A stretch of DNA of 64,000 nucleotides, from contig JAZPXN010000060.1 of the NCBI GenBank assembly GCA_045543655.1, forward strand, positions 24,972 to 88,971, written 5' to 3'. A program made the position numbers and the translations under genes. This DNA comes from RGIG995 sp045543655. Its GTDB lineage: Bacteria; Bacillota; Clostridia; Oscillospirales; UBA644. The notes below the pieces were generated by a model. The model was not told the DNA's origin. It did no database searches and saw only the letters and a program-made list of their open reading frames with translations. Shown piece after piece: positions 33,959-41,842 of this stretch (positions within the stretch are counted from its first letter, which is position 1; every line of letters begins with the position of its first letter).

Positions 33959-34639
33959 CTATTTCAACAACATAAATCCAATGGCGTTGATGGCAAAATT
34001 GGCAAACATATGAACGATCCACGAGACGAACAGGGTGCCGCCCTTTTCATTCAAAAGATTAAAGATCACCCCGCCCGCCGCAAGGCCGACCATGACGAGT
34101 AGGAACAGAGGAAGAGAGAACCATCCGATCATCATCGCCGCATGATAGAGAGAAAAAAGCAGAGCGCTGACGGCGTGGGCGAAGATACGGTTCGTGGAAT
34201 TTTTCAGATTGGAAAACACGAAGCCCCGAAAGAAAAATTCCTCCAGAAGAGAGTTGATAAAAGAAATATAAATTGCAACAAAAATAAAATTATCTCCGTT
34301 CACTCCCGTGGAGGCGGTGAGGGAGGTTGCGATGTTGGAAAAATCGAAATAGGGGGACAGCAAAAAATATCCGCCTAAGATCACGGCAAAGACGGCGGCG
34401 CCCAGTCCCAGGGCAAGAAGCAACCCTTTCCGGTTGACCCGAAAGAGAGATCGGCAGGCGATTTCCCGGTTCCACAACGAACAGAGAAAGGGCATGAGAA
34501 GAAACAGCCCGATTTTTACGGCGGATTTCAGGGCGTAGCCCGGCATCCATACGCCGTCCACCCAAGCCATCACGCCGCAACACAGCACCGCGGCCAAAAG
34601 AACCGAAATAAACACCTTTTTGCGATTCGAAACCGGCAT
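33959..34639 (-). CDS. CPBP intramembrane glutamic endopeptidase
   Basis: 226 residues, about 6-7 membrane helices. Catalytic motifs of the CPBP (CAAX protease/bacteriocin-processing) family are all present: EEFFFRG with E133, E134 and R138, H166 in LYHAAMM, and H210/N214 in HMFAN. AAGGAGG 6 bases before the ATG. First gene of an operon with a glycosidase-like gene and two PHP hydrolases; in other loci CPBP proteins mature peptides or confer self-immunity, but no bacteriocin gene is seen here. Confidence 0.9.
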   Translation of the reverse strand: MPVSNRKKVFISVLLAAVLCCGVMAWVDGVWMPGYALKSAVKIGLFLLMPFLCSLWNREIACRSLFRVNRKGLLLALGLGAAVFAVILGGYFLLSPYFDFSNIATSLTASTGVNGDNFIFVAIYISFINSLLEEFFFRGFVFSNLKNSTNRIFAHAVSALLFSLYHAAMMIGWFSLPLFLLVMVGLAAGGVIFNLLNEKGGTLFVSWIVHMFANFAINAIGFMLLK

Positions 34640-34665
34640 ATAACAAACCTCCTTCTTTTTTCTCT

Positions 34666-34694
34666 ATTATAGCATAAAATCCCGGAAATAGCAA
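34666..34694 (-). promoter_or_regulatory. promoter of the CPBP operon
   Basis: Minus strand TTGCTA (34694-34689), 17 bases, TATAAT (34671-34666). Confidence 0.88.
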
Positions 34695-34706
34695 GACTTT
34701 CCGGGA
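34680..34706. promoter_or_regulatory. inverted repeat enclosing the -35 of the CPBP operon
   Basis: TCCCGGAAA (34680-34688) and TTTCCGGGA (34698-34706), perfect 9-base arms; the 9-base centre includes the -35. Confidence 0.55.
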
Positions 34707-34724
34707 AAATTTGTATATGAAATT

Positions 34725-35030
34725 TTTCGCAGAGGTATGAAATCCGTGAAAAACGCCGCAACCCCAACGCCCCATTCCCCCACCGACGGCGGATTTTGAC
34801 GGCGATGACACGGCGTCGGCTGCCGGAACGGGCGGAGAATTCCGGAAAATTCCGACGGCAACCGGGACGGCACAAAGAGACAATGCGACAAAAATAACGC
34901 CGCATAATAATAAATAGGTAGCCAAAAATCCAAATTTTTTGTAAATTATATCATTTCAAAGAGAAAAATTGTTGCATTTTGATACGAAATATGGTAAAAT
35001 AAAAATCGTAGAGTTCATACCTCTGCGAAA
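34725..35030. repeat. 17-base inverted repeat in the CPBP/TasA-like intergenic region
   Basis: TTTCGCAGAGGTATGAA (34725-34741) recurs as its exact reverse complement at 35014-35030. In each gene's own direction the copy reads TTCATACCTCTGCGAAA. One lies upstream of the CPBP promoter, the other in the leader of the TasA-like gene. The 420-base region holds no gene that I can support. Confidence 0.65.
34972..35000 (+). promoter_or_regulatory. promoter of the TasA-like gene
   Basis: TTGCAT (34972-34977), 17-base spacer ending TGG, TAAAAT (34995-35000). Confidence 0.88.
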
Positions 35031-35062
35031 TAATTTTATTCAATCCGATTAGGAGGTAAAGT

Positions 35063-37135
35063 ATGCAAAAGCACACCAAAAAAGCATTGATGCTCAGCGT
35101 TCTTTCGTTGGTTCTCTGCGTATCCATGCTGGTCGGCACCACTTTCGCGTGGTTCACCGACTCCGTCACCACCGGAGTCAACACCATCCAGTCCGGTACT
35201 CTTGATATCGTTCTGGAATACTCCACCGACGACGGTGCAACCTGGAATAACGCCGAAGGCAAGACTCTGAATTTCCAGAAAGCCGCAGGCGCCCCCGCCA
35301 ATGAAGCGATTCTTTGGGAACCCGGTTGTACCTACGCTCTGCCCATGCTCCGTCTGCGGAACAACGGCAACCTGGCTCTGAAGTACAACTTCGTTGTCAA
35401 CGGCGTTGACGGCGACGCGAAGCTTCTCGAAGCCATCGAATGGAAGATCGAGATTGCAAACAATGACCCCGTCACCCTCGCCAACTACAGCGGCACGCTT
35501 CTGACCAAGGACGCGGTTTCCGACGAACTCGTCATCATGGGTCATATGAAGGAAGAAGCCGGCAACGAATACCAGGGCCTGGAAATCAAAGGCATTGGCA
35601 TCACCGTCTTTGCCACTCAGATGACCCACGAATCCGACTCCTTCAACAATCAGTACGACAAGATGGCCACCATCGACGATGAAGCTGAACTGGCCGCCGC
35701 TCTTGCCGCAGATTACGATCTGATCGTTCTGGGCGCTGACATCGAACTGACCGAAGGTATCGTCATTCCCGCCGGCAAGACCGTCACCATCGACCTGGCA
35801 GGCTTCGATATCAAGCAGACCAAGGCCTGTACTGCTTCTTATGAGATGATTGGAAACAACGGCACTCTGACGATCAAAGACAGCGTCGGAACCGGCAGAA
35901 TCTCCTTCACCGATACCGGAGCAGGCGATCCTAACGTTGGTTGGGCAAGTTACACCATCCGCAATTCCGGAACGCTGACCGTAGAAAGCGGTATCATTGA
36001 ACACCTTGGAACCCAGCCCTACAACGGGAACAACGCCATCTTCCACTACAACGGCACCACGACCATCAACGGTGGTAAGATTGAAGCTCCCTATAGCCGT
36101 TCTCTCCGCATCTGGAACGGTTCTGCCACCATCAACGGAGGCGCCTTCGACGGTCAGGTCTGGGTGCAGTCTCAGGGCAACGCAGAACTCACCATTAACG
36201 ATGGGTCCTTTAAGCCCGCCACCCATGGCGGAGACTATTCCTCCGTCTTCGTAACGGTCGGAGCGAAGAATGCTTCCGTGAAGCTTGCCGGCGGCACCTA
36301 CGCCACCAAGGTCGGCACCGATAAGGCAGACTCGATCGAGATCACTGGCGGTACCTATGCCGTCGATCCCACTGCATTCGTTGCTGACGGCTATATGGCT
36401 GTCGAAAATGCAAATGGTACTTATACTGTTGTAGAAATTCCTAAGGCTGCAACCACGGCGGAGCTTGAAGCAGCTATTTCCAAGGGCGGCGTAGTTCAGT
36501 TGACCGCTGACGTTGCTCTCTCCGATACTCTTATGAATACAAAGGACGTTACGATCGATCTTAACGGTCATAAGGTAGATGCCGGCTCCTCTACTTTGTT
36601 CCAGTCCCAGAGCAATGCGGCCCCCAACATAATCATCACCTCGTCCAAAGACGGTGCAGAGATCAACGTATCCGGAGGCGATACGGCGGTGCTCCTCGGA
36701 TACGGTAGCACTGTGATCGAAAACGTCACGATCAATGTAACAGGCTGCGATAACTATTCTCCCAATCCTTTCAACGTGTACGGAGACCTTACTCTTGGTG
36801 AAGACACCGTTGTTAACGTTGATTACCTTGGCACCGCACTTATAAACAATAATGGCAAAGTCGCAGTCGTTATCGACGGTGCAAAGATCAACGTCGGTAC
36901 CTTCAAGACGAATGGTACTGCTATAATTACTCTTAATCAAGCTTCCACTCTTGAGATCAAAGACACAGATATCGAGATAGATAATTTTGTGCTTTCTCCC
37001 TTTGGTGGCGATAGCTTGGTTTCCAAAGTAAACGGCGTTACAATTGAAGATTGCACGTTTGACGTTACCGACTCTAACGGAGCAAGCTGCACCTTCGAAG
37101 CCAAAGACGGTAAATACCGTTTGGTACAGAACTAA
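35063..37135 (+). CDS. exported TasA/camelysin-type protein with beta-helix repeats
   Basis: 690 residues. The N-terminus has the SipW-dependent layout: hydrophobic LSVLSLVLCVSMLVG followed by TTFAWFTDSVTTGVNTIQSG and LDIVLEYS, as in TasA/camelysin fibre proteins. A fibre-like domain continues to about 200. After that there are two related beta-helix-like modules, one opening DEAELAAALAADYDLIVLG (about 203) and one TTAELEAAISKGGVVQL (about 461), each followed by TIDLAG or TIDLNG rungs typical of right-handed beta-helices. GGAGG 6 bases before ATG. No sipW signal peptidase gene in the window. Codon composition becomes AT-richer from about 36380. Likely a surface or matrix fibre component. Confidence 0.82.
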   Translation: MQKHTKKALMLSVLSLVLCVSMLVGTTFAWFTDSVTTGVNTIQSGTLDIVLEYSTDDGATWNNAEGKTLNFQKAAGAPANEAILWEPGCTYALPMLRLRNNGNLALKYNFVVNGVDGDAKLLEAIEWKIEIANNDPVTLANYSGTLLTKDAVSDELVIMGHMKEEAGNEYQGLEIKGIGITVFATQMTHESDSFNNQYDKMATIDDEAELAAALAADYDLIVLGADIELTEGIVIPAGKTVTIDLAGFDIKQTKACTASYEMIGNNGTLTIKDSVGTGRISFTDTGAGDPNVGWASYTIRNSGTLTVESGIIEHLGTQPYNGNNAIFHYNGTTTINGGKIEAPYSRSLRIWNGSATINGGAFDGQVWVQSQGNAELTINDGSFKPATHGGDYSSVFVTVGAKNASVKLAGGTYATKVGTDKADSIEITGGTYAVDPTAFVADGYMAVENANGTYTVVEIPKAATTAELEAAISKGGVVQLTADVALSDTLMNTKDVTIDLNGHKVDAGSSTLFQSQSNAAPNIIITSSKDGAEINVSGGDTAVLLGYGSTVIENVTINVTGCDNYSPNPFNVYGDLTLGEDTVVNVDYLGTALINNNGKVAVVIDGAKINVGTFKTNGTAIITLNQASTLEIKDTDIEIDNFVLSPFGGDSLVSKVNGVTIEDCTFDVTDSNGASCTFEAKDGKYRLVQN

Positions 37136-37156
37136 TTCTAACGGCAATAAACCCAG

Positions 37157-37187
37157 CCACCCAACTCCCCCCCCGGGGGAGTTGGGC
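37157..37187 (+). terminator. strong GC hairpin after the TasA-like gene
   Basis: GCCACCCAACTCCCC / GGGGAGTTGGGCGGC stem with no T run. A second short hairpin CCGGG-CGAA-CCCGG (37227-37240) followed by TATTTT comes next. Either could stop or protect the transcript end. Confidence 0.55.
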
Positions 37188-37301
37188 GGCAGAGAAAGAG
37201 CGTGGTATGAAGGCGCTCTTTGTCTGCCGGGCGAACCCGGTATTTTGCATTTGTTTTCCGAAAGAGTTTCGTTCGGTTTCAGGGACAGAAAATCGGACGA
37301 G

Positions 37302-37339
37302 AAAAACCGCCCTTCCCGATCTGGGGAGGGCGGTTTTTT
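37302..37339. terminator. bidirectional terminator between TasA-like and aconitase X genes
   Basis: AAAAACCGCCCTTCCC, loop GATCT, GGGGAGGGCGGTTTTTT (one G-T pair); A and T tracts on opposite sides serve both convergent units. Confidence 0.9.
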
Positions 37340-37362
37340 GCGCATTTTTCAAGGATTTAAGC

Positions 37363-37803
37363 TTATTCGACGGTAACCACGCCGTCGGCGGAGACGGTAA
37401 TCTTGTCGCCGGTTTTGACGGCTTCCAGGAATTCATCCCCCAGGTTATCGATGGTAGGCATGGGATTTTCCGACCAGACGGCAGACAGCACGGCGCCGGC
37501 GGCGGCCAAAGAATCGATGGGCTTGGAGAAGAGCAGGCAGGCGGGATTGCGCCCCATAGAATTGGCGCAATAAAGCACCAGCCCGCCGGTGGTGGATCCG
37601 ATGGTCATGGGCAGGCACAGCGCCTTACCGGCCATGACCTGACCGTAAAGATCGGGGTTGTTCTGATCGGCGCATTTTGCGGTCTTATCTCCGAACAGGA
37701 GGCTCTTCTGGAACGAAGCAAGGGTATTGAATCCGCCGTGGGATACTAAGGCTTCCGCCTCGCAGGTGCCGGCAACGACGACACGGCCTTGGAAGGTTTT
37801 CAT
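37363..37803 (-). CDS. aconitase X small (swivel) subunit, DUF126
   Basis: 146 residues. The family pattern is seen in VVAGTCEAEALVSHGGFNTLASF and MTIGSTTGGLVLYCANSMGRNPA, where the swivelling domain closes over the active site. It directly follows the large subunit (start codon abuts its stop). Together they form a dehydratase; in bacteria the characterised substrate is cis-3-hydroxy-L-proline, in archaea mevalonate 5-phosphate. No mevalonate or hydroxyproline genes are near, so the substrate is open. Confidence 0.88.
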   Translation of the reverse strand: MKTFQGRVVVAGTCEAEALVSHGGFNTLASFQKSLLFGDKTAKCADQNNPDLYGQVMAGKALCLPMTIGSTTGGLVLYCANSMGRNPACLLFSKPIDSLAAAGAVLSAVWSENPMPTIDNLGDEFLEAVKTGDKITVSADGVVTVE

Positions 37804-39093
37804 TTATTTGACCTCCTTCGTGATGATATTGAGGATCTCTTCGTCGGTATAATACCGGGAAGTGGTGTAAGTACGCAATTTATTGGAGTTGGTAATGACC
37901 GGTTTTTTACCGCAGAGGGGATTATTCATATACATGAGGGGGCAGATATAGCTGAGCACCACGCCGGTTTCCTTCAGCTTTTCGGCGGCGGGGGTGGCGT
38001 TAAAGGCCTGAACCACGGCGGGGGCGGCGGTGAAGACCGTAGGAACGGAAACCTTCTTCCGTCCGCTGGCGGCAAGGCCGGCGACCACTTTTTCGGTCCA
38101 GTCGTTCAACTCGGCCATGGTCAGATGGGGGCATCCGATGAAGCAAAGCTTGGGGGTGGCGGCGGGATCCTTCCAGATGACGGGATAATTGGCCTTGACC
38201 CGTTCCAGCTCCGCATCGTCAATGACGTAGACCTTGGCGTTCTCGTTGATAAGATCTTCGCCCATTTCCACGGCTTCGGGAGTCAGCCCGTCGATATGAT
38301 AGAGCCCCACGGCCCCGTTGGATGCGGTAGCGGCGCCGAAGTTCTTCAGATACGCCTTAGCGTCGTCGTTCAGCTCGTTGCCGATCCACTTCGTCAATCC
38401 CTTGACGTAAGGAACGTCTTCCATGACCTTCATGCCGATGGCAGAGCCGAGCAGCTGAGCTTCGGGCTTCCCCGTGGTCTGAATATCGATGATCCAATTG
38501 GCCTTCCGCCCCTCGTCGGTCAAAAGACCGAAATAGGGAACGTAGCCGATAATAGAGCCAAAGAGATCGATGATGCCGGAATTGCGGTTACAACGGGCGC
38601 CCAACACGGAATTGGCGTAGACCACGGCGCTGGATTCGGCCCAGGAGAGAATATCCCCCTTCTTGGGAGTATTGCCCACCTCCTCCAGATAGCAGGTACA
38701 GGTATAAGCGTCGCTGCCCTCGATGCCCATTTTGCGAAGCTGTTCGTCGTAGGGCTTCTGCGCGGAATACATGATCGCCTTGAAGACGATATCCTCAATA
38801 AGATTGGAGGGGACGTTTTTATCCATGGGCTTGGGGTCTACGGTAAAGGCCTGCTTGGAGACGGTACCGGATTCGATCAGCTGATCCATCAGCGCAAAGA
38901 CCGGCTTCATCACGCCGAAGCCGAAGCTGGTGACCAGATGGCCCTTCTCCCCGGTGACGGGAACCATTTTTTCCGCCCCGAAGGTTTCTCCGTAGAGAAC
39001 GAGGGTCTTCATGACCTTTGCGGCGGTTTCGCCCTGCTTGCCTTCCAGAATATCGATCTGTTCCGGCGTCAGCTGCATTTTGTATTCAGACAT
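37804..39093 (-). CDS. aconitase X catalytic subunit, DUF521
   Basis: 429 residues, typical length. Segments diagnostic of AcnX: the SFGFGVMKPVFALMDQLI region, SDAYTCTCYLEEVGNTPKKGD, SAVVYANSVLGARCNRNSG and FIGCPHLTMAEL. Cysteines in these segments are the expected Fe-S ligands. AAGGAAG before the ATG at 39093. Forms a complex with the DUF126 subunit encoded directly downstream; transcribed from a perfect consensus promoter. Confidence 0.93.
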   Translation of the reverse strand: MSEYKMQLTPEQIDILEGKQGETAAKVMKTLVLYGETFGAEKMVPVTGEKGHLVTSFGFGVMKPVFALMDQLIESGTVSKQAFTVDPKPMDKNVPSNLIEDIVFKAIMYSAQKPYDEQLRKMGIEGSDAYTCTCYLEEVGNTPKKGDILSWAESSAVVYANSVLGARCNRNSGIIDLFGSIIGYVPYFGLLTDEGRKANWIIDIQTTGKPEAQLLGSAIGMKVMEDVPYVKGLTKWIGNELNDDAKAYLKNFGAATASNGAVGLYHIDGLTPEAVEMGEDLINENAKVYVIDDAELERVKANYPVIWKDPAATPKLCFIGCPHLTMAELNDWTEKVVAGLAASGRKKVSVPTVFTAAPAVVQAFNATPAAEKLKETGVVLSYICPLMYMNNPLCGKKPVITNSNKLRTYTTSRYYTDEEILNIITKEVK

Positions 39094-39151
39094 AGCGTTC
39101 TTCCTTTCCGAACTTTATATTTTGAAAAAGGTTGACTTATCAACGTTTATT

Positions 39152-39180
39152 ATTATACCACATATTTCCCTGCTTGTCAA
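39152..39180 (-). promoter_or_regulatory. consensus promoter of the aconitase X operon
   Basis: Minus strand TTGACA (39180-39175), 17 bases ending TGG, TATAAT (39157-39152). Confidence 0.93.
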
Positions 39181-39193
39181 GGAAAAGAGCCGC

Positions 39194-39231
39194 AAAAAAC
39201 CGAACCTTCCTTAAAAATAAGGAAAGTCCGG
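39194..39231 (-). terminator. terminator of the exopolysaccharide/TRIC operon
   Basis: Minus strand CCGGACTTTCCTTA pairs imperfectly with TAAGGAAGGTTCGG, followed by TTTTTT. Confidence 0.75.
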
Positions 39232-39239
39232 TTTTGGGA

Positions 39240-39872
39240 TCAATGCAATTCCGCCCGGGGCAGATTCCATCGGAAATGGGCGGCAAGGGTGCGCAAAACC
39301 ACCACGGACGCGGCGCCGGAGATCATCGACCACATCCCGCCGATCAGCCCCCACAGCACCACGCAGATCACGGCCCCTACCAAAGAGGCGCAGGCGTAGA
39401 TATGCTTGACGAAAATATAGGGAGTCTGCCCGGCCAGGATATCCCGCAGGACCCCGCCGCCCACGCCGGTGATCACACCCACGAAGATCAGCAGAAAGAA
39501 GCCGTCGTGCCCCGCGTCGTAAGCGGTGCGGACCCCTACCACGGTAAAAATCCCCAGTCCCAGGGAATCCATCCCCAGAAGAAGGTGATCGTAAAAATTC
39601 TGAAACCGGTCGAACAACCGACGAACGAAGGGCAGAAACACGATCAGCGACACCGCCACGGCCACAAGAGCGTAGACCGGACTCTGAAACGTAGCAGGCG
39701 GCGTATTGCCCAAAACCAAGTCCCGGATCACACCCCCGCCCACGGCGGTAACGAGGCCCAGAATGCAGACCCCGAAAATATCCATTCCCTTTCTCAGTCC
39801 CACCATGGCTCCGGAAACGGCAAAGGCCACGGTGCCGATGATCTCAACGACCAGCAGCAAGCGTTCCGTCAT
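39240..39872 (-). CDS. trimeric intracellular cation (TRIC) channel family protein, YicG-like
   Basis: 210 residues, seven membrane helices built from two inverted repeats; each repeat carries the glycine motif seen as AVGGGVIRDLVLG and GVGGGVLRDILAG. TRIC proteins are homotrimeric K+ (cation) channels. It starts 6 bases after the end of the 4,6-dehydratase gene, so it rides on the exopolysaccharide operon, perhaps without functional link. Confidence 0.92.
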   Translation of the reverse strand: MTERLLLVVEIIGTVAFAVSGAMVGLRKGMDIFGVCILGLVTAVGGGVIRDLVLGNTPPATFQSPVYALVAVAVSLIVFLPFVRRLFDRFQNFYDHLLLGMDSLGLGIFTVVGVRTAYDAGHDGFFLLIFVGVITGVGGGVLRDILAGQTPYIFVKHIYACASLVGAVICVVLWGLIGGMWSMISGAASVVVLRTLAAHFRWNLPRAELH

Positions 39873-39878
39873 GACCGA

Positions 39879-41804
39879 TCACTTCTCCTCGGAGGCCATC
39901 TTCATCTCGTCGGAAGAATCCGCCTTGCGGTTTACCTCCTCGGGGTCGACGAAGGTGGGGACGGTCTTCTTGATCACGTCTCGGATCTTGTCGGCCTTGA
40001 GATCCTTTTTGGAAGCCTCTACGGCCTCAAGAAGCAGCCTGATCTTCTCGTCCACCGCTTCCCGGGCAAGAGGCGTATCTTTTTCGATAAAGATCATCTT
40101 GTCTTCCGTTTCCAGCTGATTTTCGTTCTTCATCAGCAGCTCCTCGTAGAGCTTTTCGCCGGGACGGAGACCGATCTCCTCGATCATGATATCCTTGTTG
40201 GGCTCGTAGCCCATAAGACGGATCATATTCACCGCAAGATCGTAAATCTTCACGGGACGCCCCATATTCAGCACGAACAGCTCTCCCCGCTTGGCCAGAG
40301 TCCCGGCCTTCATCACCAGCTGGCTGGCTTCGGGGATGGTCATGAAATAACGGATAATATTCTTATCGGTAATGGTGACGGGGCCGCCGTTCTGAATCTG
40401 CCGCTTAAAGAGGGGAATGACGGAGCCGTTGGAGCCAAGAACGTTGCCGAAACGGACGGCGGTAAAGCAGGTGTTGCTGTCGGTACGGCACTGAACGATC
40501 ATTTCGCAAAGCCGCTTGGACGCCCCCATGATATTGGTAGGATTGACGGCCTTGTCGGTGGAAATGAGGACGAAGCGCCCAACGCCGTATTTTTCAGCCA
40601 TATCCGCGGTATTATAAGTGCCCATAACGTTATTTTTGATCGCCTCGCAACCGCTATGCTCCATCAAAGGAACGTGCTTATGAGCGGCGGCGTGGAAGAC
40701 CACGTCGGGACGGTAATTATCGAAAATACACTCCAGCCGATCCCGGTCCCGGACGGAGCCGATCTCCACGGCAAGATCCAGTTTTTCGCCGTAATTGCGA
40801 ATCAACTCCTGCTGGATGTCGTAGGCGTTATTTTCGTAAATATCGAAAATAATCAGCTTTTTCGGCTGGCATTTGGCAATCTGGCGGCACAGCTCACTGC
40901 CGATGGAGCCGCCGCCTCCGGTGACGAGGATGGTTTTGCCACGATACAGATTCTCCGACGAATCAAACTGCAGGGGCTTACGGAACAGCAGGTCCTCGAT
41001 AGAGAATTCACGGATGACGCGGCTGACGTTTCCGCCGGCGCTCCGGGTCTTTTCCTGAACGGGGAGATCGTAAACCTTGACGCGGCATCCAAGCTCGCTG
41101 TACCGCCGGAAGATCTCGTTCACCTGATCCTCCTCCTGGGCAACGGCGATGATCACTTCCTGAATATCGTACTCGGAAAAAACCTTTTTCGCATCGTTTT
41201 CCCCGTAGACGGGGATGCCGCAAAGGGAACTGCCGATCTTGGATTTATCCACGTCCACAAAGCACATGGGAACGTAATTGGAAGAAGCGTTTCCCTGCAG
41301 CTCGTTGGCCAGAAACGCCCCCAGCTGGCCGGCGCCGATGATGGCAACCCGAACCCGGTCGGTCAGCTTGCGGTGATTTTTCTTCCGGCTGTGCTTGTAA
41401 TACAAACGGTAGGAAAAGCGGGCGCCCAGCGAAGCCAGACAGGCCACGGAGGCCACCGTCATATAATACAGAACGCCTATGGAAAGGCTCAGACACCGGG
41501 CAACGCCCCAGGCAAAGAGGCAAGCCAGCGCATCGGAGACGATGGTCAGAAGATAGGCCCGGGTATTGGCAAAGCGCCAGATATTCCGGTAATTCCCCGC
41601 AATGACCCGAAAGAGAATGGTGACGAAGATCACCAGCACGGCGTTAAACAGATACACGTGCAGCCCACCGGTAGAGGGAATACTTTCCGCAAAGAAGGTC
41701 AGCAGAAAATAAGCCGCGTTGACCAGCAGACAAAAGGCCGTGTCAATCAGCGCCAGCACGAAGCTGCGACTCTTTGCGCTCAAAGGCTTATTGAACTTAC
41801 TCAA
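39879..41804 (-). CDS. membrane-bound UDP-sugar 4,6-dehydratase (CapD/PglF/EpsC type)
   Basis: 641 residues. Four N-terminal membrane helices (about 10-130), a first Rossmann domain (VRVAIIGAGQLGAFLANEL), and a second extended SDR domain with the nucleotide loop ILVTGGGGSIGSELCRQI and the catalytic segment FVLISTDKAVNPTN (Ser/Lys type, Met/Tyr replaced as in this group). It would turn UDP-GlcNAc into the 4-keto-6-deoxy sugar that the DegT aminotransferase in the same operon can aminate. Starts at TTG 9 bases after AGGAG; there is no suitable ATG. Confidence 0.93.
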   Translation of the reverse strand: MSKFNKPLSAKSRSFVLALIDTAFCLLVNAAYFLLTFFAESIPSTGGLHVYLFNAVLVIFVTILFRVIAGNYRNIWRFANTRAYLLTIVSDALACLFAWGVARCLSLSIGVLYYMTVASVACLASLGARFSYRLYYKHSRKKNHRKLTDRVRVAIIGAGQLGAFLANELQGNASSNYVPMCFVDVDKSKIGSSLCGIPVYGENDAKKVFSEYDIQEVIIAVAQEEDQVNEIFRRYSELGCRVKVYDLPVQEKTRSAGGNVSRVIREFSIEDLLFRKPLQFDSSENLYRGKTILVTGGGGSIGSELCRQIAKCQPKKLIIFDIYENNAYDIQQELIRNYGEKLDLAVEIGSVRDRDRLECIFDNYRPDVVFHAAAHKHVPLMEHSGCEAIKNNVMGTYNTADMAEKYGVGRFVLISTDKAVNPTNIMGASKRLCEMIVQCRTDSNTCFTAVRFGNVLGSNGSVIPLFKRQIQNGGPVTITDKNIIRYFMTIPEASQLVMKAGTLAKRGELFVLNMGRPVKIYDLAVNMIRLMGYEPNKDIMIEEIGLRPGEKLYEELLMKNENQLETEDKMIFIEKDTPLAREAVDEKIRLLLEAVEASKKDLKADKIRDVIKKTVPTFVDPEEVNRKADSSDEMKMASEEK

Positions 41805-41842
41805 GAATGATCACTCCTATAATAGAATGAATTGATTACGAA

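Noticed and set aside
35036..37345. 769-codon open frame opposite the TasA-like gene
   Set aside because: The plus strand has promoter, ribosome site, signal region and repeat rungs; the minus frame has none.
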